From Taxillus chinensis (taxonomy: Eukaryota; Streptophyta; Magnoliopsida; Santalales; Loranthaceae): DNA of 64,000 nucleotides. Every line of letters begins with the position of its first letter. The stretch's first letter is position 1. The stretch covers positions 124,001-188,000 of the forward strand of contig JAKCVP010000380.1 of assembly GCA_023512835.1 (NCBI GenBank), in the 5' to 3' direction. The notes under the pieces were generated by a model, which made no database searches, was not told where the DNA came from, and was given only the letters and a program-made list of their open reading frames with translations. Below are positions 10,358 to 22,253 of the stretch, in pieces. Made by a program: the position numbers and the translations under genes.

Positions 10358-11599
10358 CTTGCGCAGCTAGCTTGGTCCGAAGTTCTACACTCTGTGCGTA
10401 AAAGCCACTATGCCAGCGACAAAAGTCAATAGAGCCACGGGGAGGAGTTTAAGAGAGTCGTCGGGCTCCCTGGAAGCGTAAGAAGGCTTCGAGCGAAGAT
10501 CCGATCGCCGTGCAATCTTCGAATGAGCCTTGGGATTGGGAACTTGTGACAAGCTAGGCAGCTCGCGCGACCTTCACTAGCCCACAACGGTGCAGGCTAA
10601 GGCGGCAAGAAGTCTAGAGATGATATGCCAGCCCAATGAACAACGACGTGCGGAGGCGGATGTCGATCAAAGAAAGTCACTCTGGGTCGACGACGCGGCG
10701 GAAGCTGGAGGATTGCCTCTCTTCTTTACGCGCAGGGCGAATGAGCCAAGGCAATCTGTCCTCGTATCGAGCCATTCGCTGTCTAATATCTTTTTGTTGT
10801 CCACGGCCACGGCAACGCGCCTCATCCCGGTCTACTCGGCTGGTTGTCGCGCGTGGCGACTGGGATGAGGTTGCTCGAGGCTTCTGTCTAATCTCGTCTC
10901 CCTCCCGTCGTCCCGTGCATGTACTGTACAGCACCGAAATTACGGGGCTCTCTTTCCTGACATGGTCAAAGTATGTGAGGAAACCCCGAGTGGTAGGAAA
11001 AGCGTCAGAGATCACTCGCCTGTGCAAGTGCAGGTTGTATGTAACCTGCTGGGGTAGTAGCGCATGCGGCAGCGCGACTTTGGCATGGCAACGCAACGCA
11101 ACGCATCGATACCACGTGAGTCTGTCACTGCGAAACGTTGTCGCAGTGACGTGAGTGAGCACAGTAGAGTACAAGCATAGATGGACATGGATGACATGGC
11201 AACGCAGGAATCGCCTCGGAGCGACGGCTAGGACATGCTTACAACGGCAGGACGCATGTTCAAGATAACGGTATACTTAGTCAATATTGTCTTTTGCATT
11301 ATTGTATAAAGGTACGTGACTTGTAGTAGACTCGGGTCCCTATCCGTCAGTCATGTGAATCATCATTCATCGTTGTGAGATGCCCATTTCCCCTTCTCCA
11401 GTCACTCCTGCGAGTGAAATCATATAACCGGGTGCCTTTTCCTGATGCGCCGTACCCGATCAATGATTGAGCCTCTGACAATTTCCCACAACACCTGTCG
11501 CTATGCGTAATAGAGTATTAATAATATACGGAAGCTCGCCAACGTGTGCGGCCGAGCGATATTGATGTTTTGGACGTATGCAAGCAGCAGTCCGTCGCC
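10358..11599. other. Intergenic region
   Basis: This is the upstream side of the hexosaminidase gene and the downstream side of the CRH gene. Open frames of up to 170 codons occur on both strands at 10590-11190, but they overlap each other, lack domains and have atypical composition, so I do not call them. The part from 11240 to 11520 is AT-richer and probably contains the CRH 3' UTR. Confidence 0.5.
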
Positions 11600-13017
11600 T
11601 TAGAATAGAGCGATGAGGCCAGCCACACCACCGAGGACTGCAGCTGCGCCGCCGGCCCGAACGTTGGATGCAGCACCCGTGAAGCTGGGGCGTGGTGCCG
11701 AAATAGCGCCGGTGCCCTGGGTGCCATTGCTGCGCACCGCAGAGGTCAGGGTGCTCTGACCCGGCTGGGTGACGGCAGGAGCCGCGGGCTGAGAAGGAGC
11801 AGCAGTGATAACAGGAGCACCTTCAGCGCCAGACGAGGGCGATGCCGACTGCAAAGCCGAGGATGGAGATGAGGGCGCTTGGGTGGACTATGAAGAAGCA
11901 TGTTAGCATTTTGATCTAGTCTTGCAGGGATGTTGCTCTAGACGACAAGGAACTAGAGAGGCTTACTTACGGCTGCGGAGCTAGGAGGCAACAGCTTTCC
12001 AGTGTCTGAGCACGTCCATCCAGAAGGACGCCCCGTGAAGCACGAAGCAGCAGCAGCACTTGTGGTCAAGGTGCTTGAGCCAACCCAAGGGTACCCCGTG
12101 GGGGTAACGTAGCCCGAGGAGCCGTCCGCGTGGGTACCAGAGAAGGGAGACGGCTGGCCGGTGGTGACTTGGGTTGTTGCAGGGGCGCTGACATCGGTGC
12201 CGCTGGACGAGCCGCCAGAGTGGACTGAACCACCGACAGCTTGAATTGACTGCCAGGAGCCAGAGTTGTCACCGTACTTGTATTCGGTGCCAGTAGAGTA
12301 GTCAGTGACCTTAACGTCTTTGACGCCCATGGTAAAAGGTCCGGCTGCATAGTTGGTGGCACCGCCAGCCCAGGAGATTGTACCGGCGTTGTTCGACGAG
12401 TCACCGCCAGCCCAGGAGCCAATCTTGATCTGCATAGGCGTCTGGGGGTACTGGTTGCCTGCCTGAGCAGCGGTCAAAACACGGACAGTCTGACCGTTGA
12501 TCATCCAAACAATCTGCTCAGAAGACCAGTCAACGGAGTAGGTGTTGAATGCAGACTGGGAAGTGGCAACGGCATGGGTTTGAGCACGGTCGTATCCACC
12601 AGTAATGCCTTTGCCGAAGTAGTTGGATTGGACGTGGCCGGAATCACCGCCAACGAATTCAAGATCGATCTCGTCGAGGTCGTCAGATTGCATCACGATG
12701 GTGCTGACAATGCCAGTTCCAGGCGAGGCCTTCATGGTGACCTCGACCTTACCAAACATGATGTACCAGTTGGATGCAATGGTCGGGGCATCACCAGACT
12801 TCTTGATGACGAAGGAGGCTCCATCAGAGCCGTAGCTGACAGTCTGAGAGGTGGTGGTAAAGTCGCTGGAGGCACCATTGACAAAGTTGGCGTCGAAGCT
12901 CTTGCCCAAGGCCTTGTTTGCAGGGCAGGTCTGGTGGAGAGGATTGCAGCTCGTGTATGTTTGCGCCGAGGCCAAAGCGGCGAGCAGCAAAGTGGTAGAA
13001 GCAGTGAGGAACTGCAT
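11600..13017 (-). CDS. GPI-anchored CRH-type cell-wall transglycosylase, GH16
   Basis: Exons are 13017-11971 and 11887-11600 (444 aa), separated by an 83-nt intron (GTAAGT...CATAG). Signal peptide MQFLTASTTLLLAALASAQ. A Cys-containing N-terminal stretch (SCNPLHQTC) precedes the GH16 jelly-roll. The catalytic motif DEIDLE spans residues 115-120, with Glu116 the expected nucleophile and Glu120 the acid/base. A Ser/Thr/Pro-rich linker fills exon 2, and the protein ends with a small-residue site (SNVRAGG) plus a hydrophobic tail (AAVLGGVAGLIALF) typical of GPI addition. Crh1/Utr2 enzymes cross-link chitin to beta-1,6- and beta-1,3-glucan in the wall. No CBM18 chitin-binding module is visible, so it resembles Crh1 more than Utr2. 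Confidence 0.94.
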
Positions 13018-13849
13018 GATTATTGACGATGTCGATATGGAGATGCGGTAGGATGCTGCGGCGAAAAGATGCGAACAACGACTAGAGCGATGGATAGTTT
13101 GTTATTGCTTAAGAACCTTTCGAACGAGAGACAGGTCACTCAAGCGGACAACGAAAGACAACGCAGCTTTGTTGATCGCTTAGTCACGGAACAGCAGAGG
13201 CGGATGAGGGAGGAGGCTGAGGTGAAAGAACGAGATCTTGCAGCAGGGCAGGCTAGGATGCGGTCTTTTGTACAGTCCTACAGACGAGGCAGCGCGGCGC
13301 GTTAGAGTGGCCAGCCATCTCCTCCTGAGGCATTACGACGCTACCAAAAAAGGAGTGGCAAGGTACCTGACAGAAATCTACTACTTAGTGATGAATTCGC
13401 GAATGTGACTGGTTGTCGCGTCGTGTCGGAATGTGGCTGGGGGGGCTGGGCAGGGCGGCGCTGTCTTTGTTGCCCTGCCATTCGAATTGCTTTGAGCGTT
13501 GCCCAGACGTCAGCGACGGCACCCGAGCCTTCGACGGTCCGACGGCAGCATCAGCGACTCCGCGCTCTACTGCGGTAGAGTAGGTGAGAATGGACGTGTG
13601 TCTAATGTTCTGGACACGCTGGAGCAGCGCGGACAGGCAGTTGGACGGCAGGGCAGAGGTTGTGCGGAGCAACGGCGGCTCCGGAGAATGCGCGGAAGAT
13701 CGGCGCTAATGATCGCCCGGTCACATGAGTTTTTCTATTTTTGACGAATCTCCCCGCGAGGGGTTGCGTCTCAGGGTTTCAGATCAGTCACGCTTTGCAG
13801 TCACATCTTGACCAGTCGATGCACACTTCTCTCCCCTGGCCAGCCTGAC
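13018..13849. promoter_or_regulatory. Divergent promoter region between CRH and ProA genes
   Basis: About 830 bases separate the start codons of two divergently transcribed genes, so both promoters must lie here. A 78-codon ATG frame at 13069-13305 encodes a charged helix-like peptide, but nothing supports it as a gene. No regulatory site can be named with confidence. Confidence 0.5.
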
Positions 13850-15294
13850 ATGTCCCTCACCAACGACTCTCCGCTTCAAGTGGCGCAGGCTGCCTCGCAC
13901 GCTGGTCTGGCCCTGGCCCGTCTCAGCGAAACGGCGCGCAACGACGCCCTGACGAAGGTCCACGAGGCGCTTAGCGCTGCACGGGAAGAAATCCTCAAAG
14001 CCAATGCTCAGGACCTCGTTGCCGCAGCAAAGGCGGCCGAAAGCGGCGATTTGAGCCAGAGCCTCGTCAAGCGCTTGGATCTCGGCAAGAAGGGGAAATG
14101 GGACGACATGTTGGCCGGCATCCTCGACGTGCGTAATCTGCCTGATCCGAGTATGCAATCTCCATTCTTAGCCTCAATCGCCCTGCCAACCGCACGCTAA
14201 CTTGACCTCCGCCTCCAGTCGGCCAGGTGACTCTGCGCACCGAGCTCGACGACGGTCTGATCCTTGAACGCGTCACCTGCCCCATTGGTGTTCTTCTCAT
14301 CATATTCGAGGCTCGTCCTGAGGTCATTGCAAACATTGCCTCCTTGGCCATCAAGTCCGGGAATGCTGCTATTCTCAAAGGCGGGAAGGAATCGACCGAG
14401 TCCTTCAAGGCCATCTCGACCGTCATCAGCAATGCATTGAAAGGCACCGCCGTGCCCAACGACGCCATTCAGCTAGTCACCACTCGAGACGTCATTGATC
14501 CTCTGCTTGATCAGGATCGATACATCAACCTTGTCATCCCCCGAGGCTCCAACAGTCTGGTCCGCTATATCAAGGACAAGACTCGCATTCCCGTGCTGGG
14601 CCATGCTGATGGTATCTGCAGTACGTACCTCTGCGCCGACGCGGATGCCACTGCATCCGCCAAGGTAGTAGTCGATGCCAAGACGAGCTATCCAGCTGCG
14701 TGCAACAGTGTAGAGACTCTGCTCGTTGATGAGGCTGCACTTTTGACAAGCCTGCCAGTGGTAGCTGGAGCTTTGTTGCAAAAGGGCGTCTCGCTAAGAT
14801 GCGATCCCTCTTCAAAGGCTGCGCTGACCCATGTGCTCGACGAGCATGACGCAGCGCTGCTGCAAGATGCCACTAACGAAGACTTTGACACCGAATTCCT
14901 AGATTTGACCATAGCTGTAAAGACCATTCCCAAATCGACAACTGCCGAGGAGTCTCTCGAAGTTGCCATTGCACACATCAATCAGCACGGATCGCATCAC
15001 ACCGACGCCATTCTGACCACATCAGAAAACCTGGCTGAGCGGTTCATGGATGGTGTAGATAGCGCAGGCGTATACTGGAACACGTCTACTCGATTGGCGG
15101 ACGGCACCAGGTACGGTTTTGGGACGGAAGTGGGTGTCAGCACCAACAAAATCCATGCCAGAGGACCGGTAGGGCTAGAGGGTCTCACGGTCTATAAGTA
15201 CAAGGTGCGAGGGCAGATGCAGGCAACCTCCGAGTACGGTGCCGGTGGTCGGACGTGGAAGCACAGGTCGATGCCCCTGACGAACGGCTCCTAG
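13850..15294 (+). CDS. pro2: Gamma-glutamyl phosphate reductase (proline biosynthesis)
   Basis: Exons are 13850-14150 and 14219-15294 (458 aa), joined as DP-IGQV over a 68-nt intron (GTATGC...GCTAACTTGA...CTCCAG). The ATG at 13850 begins MSLTNDSPLQVAQ; an upstream in-frame TTG is not a fungal start. The family motifs are clear: CPIGVLLIIFEARPE, NAAILKGGKE, VIPRGSNSLVRYI, VLGHADGIC, the active-site cysteine in PAACNSVETLL (Cys262), and the C-terminal FGTEVGVSTNKIHARGP block. It reduces L-glutamyl-5-phosphate with NADPH to glutamate semialdehyde, the second step from glutamate to proline, in the cytosol. It lies 935 bases upstream of the NAD-glutamate dehydrogenase gene on the same strand. Confidence 0.97.
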
Positions 15295-16229
15295 ACGCAG
15301 CCTGATGGCATGCGGGCCAGGCACGGGTGCCGCGCGCGTGTAACGTTTGCCTGGATTTGACGGGAGGTGCCTCTAGGCGGTACCTTTCGCATGAGAGGAT
15401 CGACAGCGTTGACGGTTTGTCTCAGCGAGCGAACGCAGATACCCAACACCGCCTGCCTCGACTGCCCTCCCACGTTGCGCACTGCACGCGACGACGGCAA
15501 GAGCGCATCGGACGGCATAGTCGCGGCCGATCGGTCCCTGGGAGAAAATACCGCATCTGAGCGAGGTTTCCCCTGTCGTGCGGTCAGGGCTGGAGCGGCG
15601 AGGCTGAGAAGTGTCACATGTCAAGAGAGCGAACAGTGGCTACTTGACTACAGCGCTGATCACGTATGATTGAGACAGCAGAATAGAGCGACTTATTACG
15701 GCATGAGAACGGGTTCCATACTTGCTTTGCGCCTTCTGTTCCGATCAGCTGCGGTTCCCCTCTCTTCTCCCGCGCGCTTCTATAGGTCTTCTGACTTGAA
15801 GAAGATTTCTCTCCGCAAGCAGGAGCAGGGACTCTGACAGACTAGCCGCTTCGAGCAACTGCCTCAAGTAATAGCTTCGATGCCACCTGCGACTGGCTGC
15901 ACAACTGCGAATTGTAGGTGAGATCTCAATTCATCTTCATCGGTCGGCGTTACGTGCTGCTGCTGCCTCACGGATAGTAGCGGAATCGGCTCTCGACACT
16001 TCACTTCACTTCTGCATCTTGGCATTCCCTGCCCGCAAGCTGGCCAGGTACTTGAACCTCAGCACAGCCAGGGTCTTTCATCATCGCTCGTCACTGCATC
16101 GGTCCAAAGAAAATCCAGCGCTCCCCTTTGTCTCCCTCGCTCCGTCGTGCCCAGTGCACATCCTTGGCTCCCATCTCAACACACAGATCCTACAGCTGGC
16201 TTCCTGAGCCCGGGACTCCGCTGCTGACC
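15295..16229. other. Intergenic region and likely 5' leader of NAD-GDH
   Basis: About 935 bases between two same-strand genes. No domain-bearing frame is visible. The last 250 bases are rich in C and T, as in fungal transcription-start and leader regions. Confidence 0.5.
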
Positions 16230-19200
16230 ATGGCAAGCGCAATGGCCAACGGTCTGCCTCACAACAAGCTCCTGGACCATGTCATCAGGACCCCAGAGAG
16301 GCACCCCTCACCACAGCCCACACATCTCAATGTACCATTCAACAGTAATGGCCACCATCATCACAAGACTCTGCAAGAGACAGGCTCCGGCTATGTTGCG
16401 CCCAAGTTTGATGGTAAAGTCCAACAAATGGAACAAGGTTCGTCCTCCGAATGATCAGCACTGATGGCCACAGAGCCGCACTAATCAACAACCGCCAATA
16501 GTCATGGACAGCGTTGAGGCCAAGGGTTTCATTCCAGCAGGTATGTCTAACAACCGGCTGCGGCAGCCCGACCCATCCCTCATGCTCCAGCGCAGATTTT
16601 ATCGAGAACGAATGCCGATGGTTCTATAACGAGCTCGGCATCGATGACCTATATTTTCAGACAGAATCTGTCGATGTCATCGTGGGTCACATCCTCTCAC
16701 TGTACGCGGCGAAGATTGCCGCCTACGCGCGAGACGACAAACGCCTGGATATACGCCTGGATAAGGAAGCTGCCGACCATGCTGTCTACATTGACACGAG
16801 CAAGCCTGGAGTCTCAGCAGTTCAAGGACCCGGCTACGAGCGGCGCATTGACCAGAAATATCTGGATGTCTCCACCGCCGCAGACTGTAGCTTCAGGCTT
16901 GAGACTTTCAGGTCAACCAGCAAACTTCCAGGAAACACGGGCGAAGCTTTGAGATGTTACTTTGTCTATCAGTGCGACTTTGTCGACCCGAATCCTTCTG
17001 CAGAGGAGGTTTCTATAGACGTCGTTGGGGACAAGCGCTTCTTGCAGAAGGCCACCAAGAACACCAAGGACATCTACCAAGAGATCATTGGCGCTGCTGT
17101 TGGTCGGACTGGTCCTGTGATAGAAATGTTTGATGTGCAGGGCCGCCGAGACAAAAGGCTCGTCATCGCCTACCGTCAAGGTTCAGCCCTTGGCTTCTTC
17201 TCCGCTCTGAGTGACCTCGTGAGCCCGACTGTCTAGAAATACTGATGCCAAGAAGCTAACGGTGTTTCAGTACCACTACTACGGTCTCACCTCATCGCGC
17301 AAGTACGTCGAGCAATTCTCCAATGGTATCACCATCATATCCTTGTATCTGCAGCCAATTACGCAGACGGATCGCGCGCAAAAGCATCCTCCGATAGAGG
17401 CTTCCATCCATCAAATTGTCAAGGAGATCTCTCTTCTGTATTGCATTCCACAGAACAAGTTTCAGCAGCACTTCGCTGCAGGTGTGCTCAGCCTCCAAGA
17501 AACAATCTATGCTCACTCCGTGTGGGTCTTTGTAGGACATTTTCTGAACAGATTAGGTAAGTCATACCAATGTACTGAGCGGCCCATCAAGACTGACTGA
17601 GGCAGGATCTGAGTATACGACCTTGAAAGAAGTTCTTGTTCAACAGGGCAACGCCAATGTTGAGCTTTTGTCCAAGATCAAGAAGCGGCTCCGACACGAG
17701 ACCTTCACATCGGACTATCTTAGAGAGATCATCGATCAATATCCTCTGCTCATCCGGTCCCTCTACCTGCATTTCGCGAATGGTCATTATGTGCACACAC
17801 GAGGCGAAGAAGATGACTTTCTCCCAACGTTATCGTACCTTCGTCTGAAGGTCGACAGAATCCTGGATGACGACGAGCTCAAGAAGCTCATTTCGCGACA
17901 AGTTGCAAATGAGCATCACGAGATAGTTATGACGGCCTTTCGCACTTTCAATAACTCCGTGCTGTAAGTGAAGTACGTCCAGTCGATGTAGCAAGTTTCA
18001 CTGACACCAGTTAGGAAAACGAACTTCTACACACCTACCAAAGTTGCGCTGAGCTTCCGCCTTGACGCAAGCTTTCTGCCACCCGAGGAATATTCGCAGC
18101 CTCTATATGGTATGTTCTTGGTTCTGGGCTCGGAGTTTCGAGGATTCCATCTGCGCTTCAAGGACATTGCCCGCGGTGGTATCAGAATCGTAAAATCACG
18201 CTCGCAAGAGGCTTACGCTATAAATGCCCGATCTCTGTTCGACGAGAACTATGCCTTAGCTAGCACACAGCAACGCAAGAACAAAGACATCCCCGAGGGT
18301 GGCTCCAAGGGCGTAATCTTGCTTGATGTGAAACATCAAGATGATAAATCTGCTCAGACGGCGTTTGCGAAGTACATTGATAGCATCATCGACTTGCTCA
18401 TCCCGCCCAATAGTCCCGGCATCAAAGATCCCATCGTGGACCATTATGGCAAAGAGGAGATCCTTTTCATGGGCCCGGACGAGAATACAGCAAATTTGGT
18501 TGATTGTAAGTCTTCAGTGTCACATGCGGAGCCGTGCGCCATCTAATGCTCTGCAGGGGCAACGCAGCATGCTAAGGAGCGAGGCGCTCCGTGGTGGAAA
18601 TCATTCTTCACAGGCAAGAACCCAAAGCTGGGCGGGATCCCACACGACGAGTATGGCATGACGACGCTTTCGGTCCGCGAATACGTCCAGGGCATCTATC
18701 GAAAACTCGAGCTCGATGAGACGAAGATCAGGAAGCTGCAGACAGGTAATCCCGCCCATGAAGCAACACTGCATGCAGTCACCGTTACTTGTGTAGAACG
18801 TTTGCTGATTTTTTGTTCAAGGTGGCCCTGATGGTGACCTGGGATCCAACGAAATTCTGCTGGGCAAAGAATCGTACACTGCCATCGTGGATGGATCAGG
18901 TGTTCTGGTTGACCCTCACGGTCTGAACCGCGAAGAGCTCTTGCGACTTGCGAGAGCACGCAAAATGATTTCGGCATTCGACGTGTCGAAACTCTCTCCA
19001 GATGGCTATCGAGTTCTCGTAGAGGACAACAACGTCACCTTGCCGACTGGCGAAGAAATCAACAACGGTACCATCTTCCGGAATACGTTTCATCTCAGAA
19101 ATGACAGTCTGTACGACATTTTCGTTCCCTGTGGTGGACGTCCCGAGTCCATCGATATCAGTACCGCAAACAAGCTCATCCAGAATGGCAAAACAGTCAT

Positions 19201-19807
19201 CCCATACATTGTGGAGGGGGCGAATCTGTTCCTGACACAGAGCGCCAAGCTTAGACTCGAGGCTGCAGGCTGCATTGTCTTCAAAGACGCTTCTGCAAAC
19301 AAGGGAGGCGTGACGTCTTCATCGCTTGAGGTACTTGCGTCGCTGAGTTTTGATGAAGAAGGCTTCCTCGAAAACATGTGCATCCATCCAGACGGCGCCA
19401 AACCGCCCTTCTATGCGGCATATGTCCGGGAAGTTCAGGCAATCATCCAACGCAACGCTCGCCTGGAGTTTGAAGCCATCTGGCGGGAGCACGAGGAGAC
19501 CAGCGAGCCGCGAAGCGTCCTCAGTGACAAGCTCTCAGTGGCCATCACCAAGCTGGATGAGCAACTGCAAACCTCGAACCTCTGGGACAACATTCAATTA
19601 AGAGAATCTGTCCTACGAGAAGCACTCCCGGATCTCTTGATTGAGAAAGTTGGCTTCGCAACAATCCTGGAAAGAGTACCCAACAGCTACCTCCGAGCAA
19701 TATTTGGATCGTACTTGGCGAGTCGGTTTGTCTACGAGCATGGCAGCAGCCCGAGTCAGTTCGCGTTCTTTGACTTCATGAGCAAGCGCACTGCGCAGGC
19801 GTTGTAG
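16230..19807 (+). CDS. gdh2: NAD-specific glutamate dehydrogenase, large fungal type
   Basis: Eight exons: 16230-16437, 16502-16540, 16596-17218, 17271-17556, 17606-17963, 18015-18505, 18557-18745, 18822-19807 (1059 aa). Introns are 49-76 nt and all phases agree; at intron 5 the acceptor must be TTAG at 18014, because the earlier CAG leaves a stop. Recognisable blocks are FIENECRWFYNELGI, GMFLVLGSEFRGFHLRFKD, IARGGIRIVKSR, PEGGSKGVILLD, FMGPDENTANLVDWAT, GGPDGDLGSNEIL, KTVIPYIVEGANLF and FKDASANKGGVTSSSLEVLA. The length suits the ~1050-residue NAD-dependent class, which deaminates glutamate to 2-oxoglutarate for nitrogen release and carbon entry. Exon 2 is only 39 nt. The N-terminal 70 residues are low complexity with a HHHH run. 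Confidence 0.96.
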
Positions 19808-20428
19808 TGTCTGTACAAGATATGGTCGTGCCAAAGATCTGGCCCAGTGTAATGACGCGCGAGACAGCGGCGATGGACTGTTGGGTGAGGACGGACCTGG
19901 CACGAGAAACAGCACTGAGCTGTTGGAGATCTCTTTGGCCTCGGTCAGGCACCAACCAATGGACCTTCGTGCTAGTGAACCCAGAATTCGGCGCTAAAAC
20001 AATCGGAATGTGGCTTGCGGTGTTGGAGAAGCGACGGGGAACTGGGGGCGAGTAGTTGTTGTGATCAGCCGCAGTCGCAGTAGTCCCGGCGCGTCATTCC
20101 CTCATGAACCCTCTGCTTTCCGCGCGTAGAGCTCCCTCATCTTCCCACCTTGCAAGCCGCCCGTCTCGCTGCAGTTCGATTTTCTCGCTCTGCGCTTTCT
20201 CCACAGGTAAGCTGGGCTCTTCGCGACTGTTCTCGTTTATGGATTCACCGGTAAAGGCGTGCACGCGCAGTGCTACGGTCGCTGGCGCAACCCCGCAGAC
20301 ATGTCACCGCGTTGCGCATACAACGTAAACAGTCCCCTTTTGATGGATGTGCTGACCGATTGTAGTCGCTCAAATCACATCAAAAACCAGGTTCAGTAGC
20401 TCTTTGCAAGATCAGCATCACCGTCATC
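19808..20428. other. Intergenic region
   Basis: About 620 bases between NAD-GDH and the small AT-hook gene. No coding frame with support. The part after 20100 is C/T-rich and probably contains the promoter and leader of the downstream gene. Confidence 0.5.
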
Positions 20429-21040
20429 ATGCCTAGCACTCGCTCTGCCACTGGCAACTCCAAGCCCCGCGTCTTTGACAAGGTTGAGGCACCTATCAAG
20501 GCTGTTACAGGTCAGAAGGGACCTGGACGTCCAAAGAAGGCCACCGCGAACACTTCTAAGCCCCGCTCCACCAAGGTCTCTGCAGACAAGGTGACCAAGA
20601 AGACAGCGCCCAAGAAGAAGGCCGGTGCTTCCACCAAAAAGGCTCCTGCCAAGAAGCCAGCTGCAAAGAAATCGACCGCCGCCAAAGTTGACAAGAAGGT
20701 TGCAGCAGAAGCTGCAAAGCATGAGACCAAGGTATGCTTTCGTATTGCAGCTGCGTCTGCGGACATCTTCTGACCACGCCCCTCGTTACTAGGAGACGGA
20801 AGCAGAGGCCAAGCCTCATCATGAACCCAGTCTGGTTGACACTATTACTGGCGCTGCGTTGAAGGTGCAGGGTCTTTTGACTGGTAGTTCTGGCAAGAAG
20901 GTACGTTTCTCCCCCAGGGTCGCGTTGAGTTCGCGCTGCTTGGTACTAGACGACCAGAATTGAAATTGATGCTTCTATGATAGGCTGCAGGTACCGCTAA
21001 GATTCGCGGCACCGATGGGAAGAAGCCCAGCAAGAAGTAG
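20429..21040 (+). CDS. Small AT-hook / histone H1-tail-like chromatin protein
   Basis: Exons are 20429-20731, 20793-20900 and 20984-21040 (155 aa); introns of 61 and 83 nt both fall between codons (phase 0). The protein is dominated by Lys, Ala, Thr and Pro, with an AT-hook core GPGRPKKA near residue 31 and repeats such as KKAPAKKPAAKKS that resemble histone H1 tails. There is no winged-helix H15 domain, so it is not a full linker histone. A short less basic segment (EPSLVDTITGAALKVQGLL) in exon 2 may form an amphipathic helix. Minor-groove DNA binding in the nucleus is inferred from the AT-hook and composition. I do not recognise a named family. Confidence 0.8.
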
Positions 21041-22253
21041 AGGGCTACATCTCGCCTCTTGGTCATTGTCCTGGAATTGATGAATCTCCTTGCGGCGTCC
21101 TGGGAGGTTCATTTGCGATGATGTGCTGGGCTTCGGTGCTTTCGGGATTTTCTTTCTTGGGGTGGCTCGTTTTTTTTCAAGATCCTACATGATACCCTCC
21201 AGATCCATGATAGCAAAGAAGCATGACGAATGAATATTTGATGGCTGTTACTGCGTCGGGTTTCACAGCTTTCGGTTGCCGTAGGAAGACTTTGGCGATC
21301 AGTCATGCTGCTGTGATAGCATGCACAGATCATGTGTCGCTGTCATGCGCATCCTGGCATAGCTGCTGAGTAGCCATGCGCATCGGACTTTGAGGTGGGT
21401 ATTACTCATGTCCCTATAGTGGAGCCTTGAGAAGCCGGATACGTTGTGTCGCGTGAATTGCTACTTGTTTGCGCAGCTCTGCCGGATCATCCCATCGTTG
21501 ACGGCATCCTGACCGCGTCTGTGCATCTTCTCTGCTTCGTCTTGGAAGTTGGTACGGCATCACGGGCATGCAGCAGCGCTAGGGCACGTTAACCTACCTC
21601 ATGTGACATGGTGCAGGGGAAGCATGTGAGCTGTTGGGTCAAGCAAGCCATTGGCACAATTGCATGTGCCGAGCTCAAGCGCGTGCAAAGGCACCTGATC
21701 CCGGCCAAGGCACGCGATGTTTGGTCAAGATGGGAGTGTGGATAAAGCAGTAGAGTGGGCCATGTAGGAAGTAAATCTGGACATGGTCATTGCACCCCCC
21801 AGAGCTTGGCACCCAAAGTTGCTCTCAGCCCTGTCGCGCTCTGATCACTGTTTTCACGTTTCCCAACACGACCCAACCTGTGCGATTTCATGTATAGCAG
21901 CACACTTCTGATCCTTTTGCACGCCGACGCCCCTCCCGACAACAATCCAGTCATAGACATAATTACTTGCACGCCGGGGTTCTGTTGAGTAATTCTCTAC
22001 GCTCTACCCGACCCTTTTCACGGCGCGGACTAGCTGCTAGGCCCGTGAACGCCCGAGGACACCAACAGCATTAGACAGCGACAACAGCATTTACGCTGTG
22101 ATTCAAGAGCTTCGGCAATACACAATTGGCCTGGTCGAAGCATAGCACTAGCCGTGAAGGAGGGAATCCTCACCTTCCACCCCCCCTCCGAGCGCCTCGC
22201 GCAACGAGGCCTTGCGGAGCTGCTGAAGCAACGAACGGCATTCAGCGGCAAGC
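21041..22253. other. Intergenic region
   Basis: About 1.2 kb without a supportable gene. The 3' UTR of the AT-hook gene is at the left and the promoter of the carrier gene at the right. Short frames on the minus strand around 22030-22520 overlap the carrier N-terminal exon and are shadows. Confidence 0.5.

Noticed and set aside
10590..11190. Overlapping open frames of 90-170 codons on both strands
   Set aside because: They exclude one another, have Arg/Ser/Cys-biased composition and no recognisable motif or splice pattern.
13069..13305. 78-codon ATG frame encoding a charged helix-like peptide in the CRH/ProA divergent region
   Set aside because: It lies immediately upstream of the CRH start in promoter space; no domain, no intron and no independent evidence.
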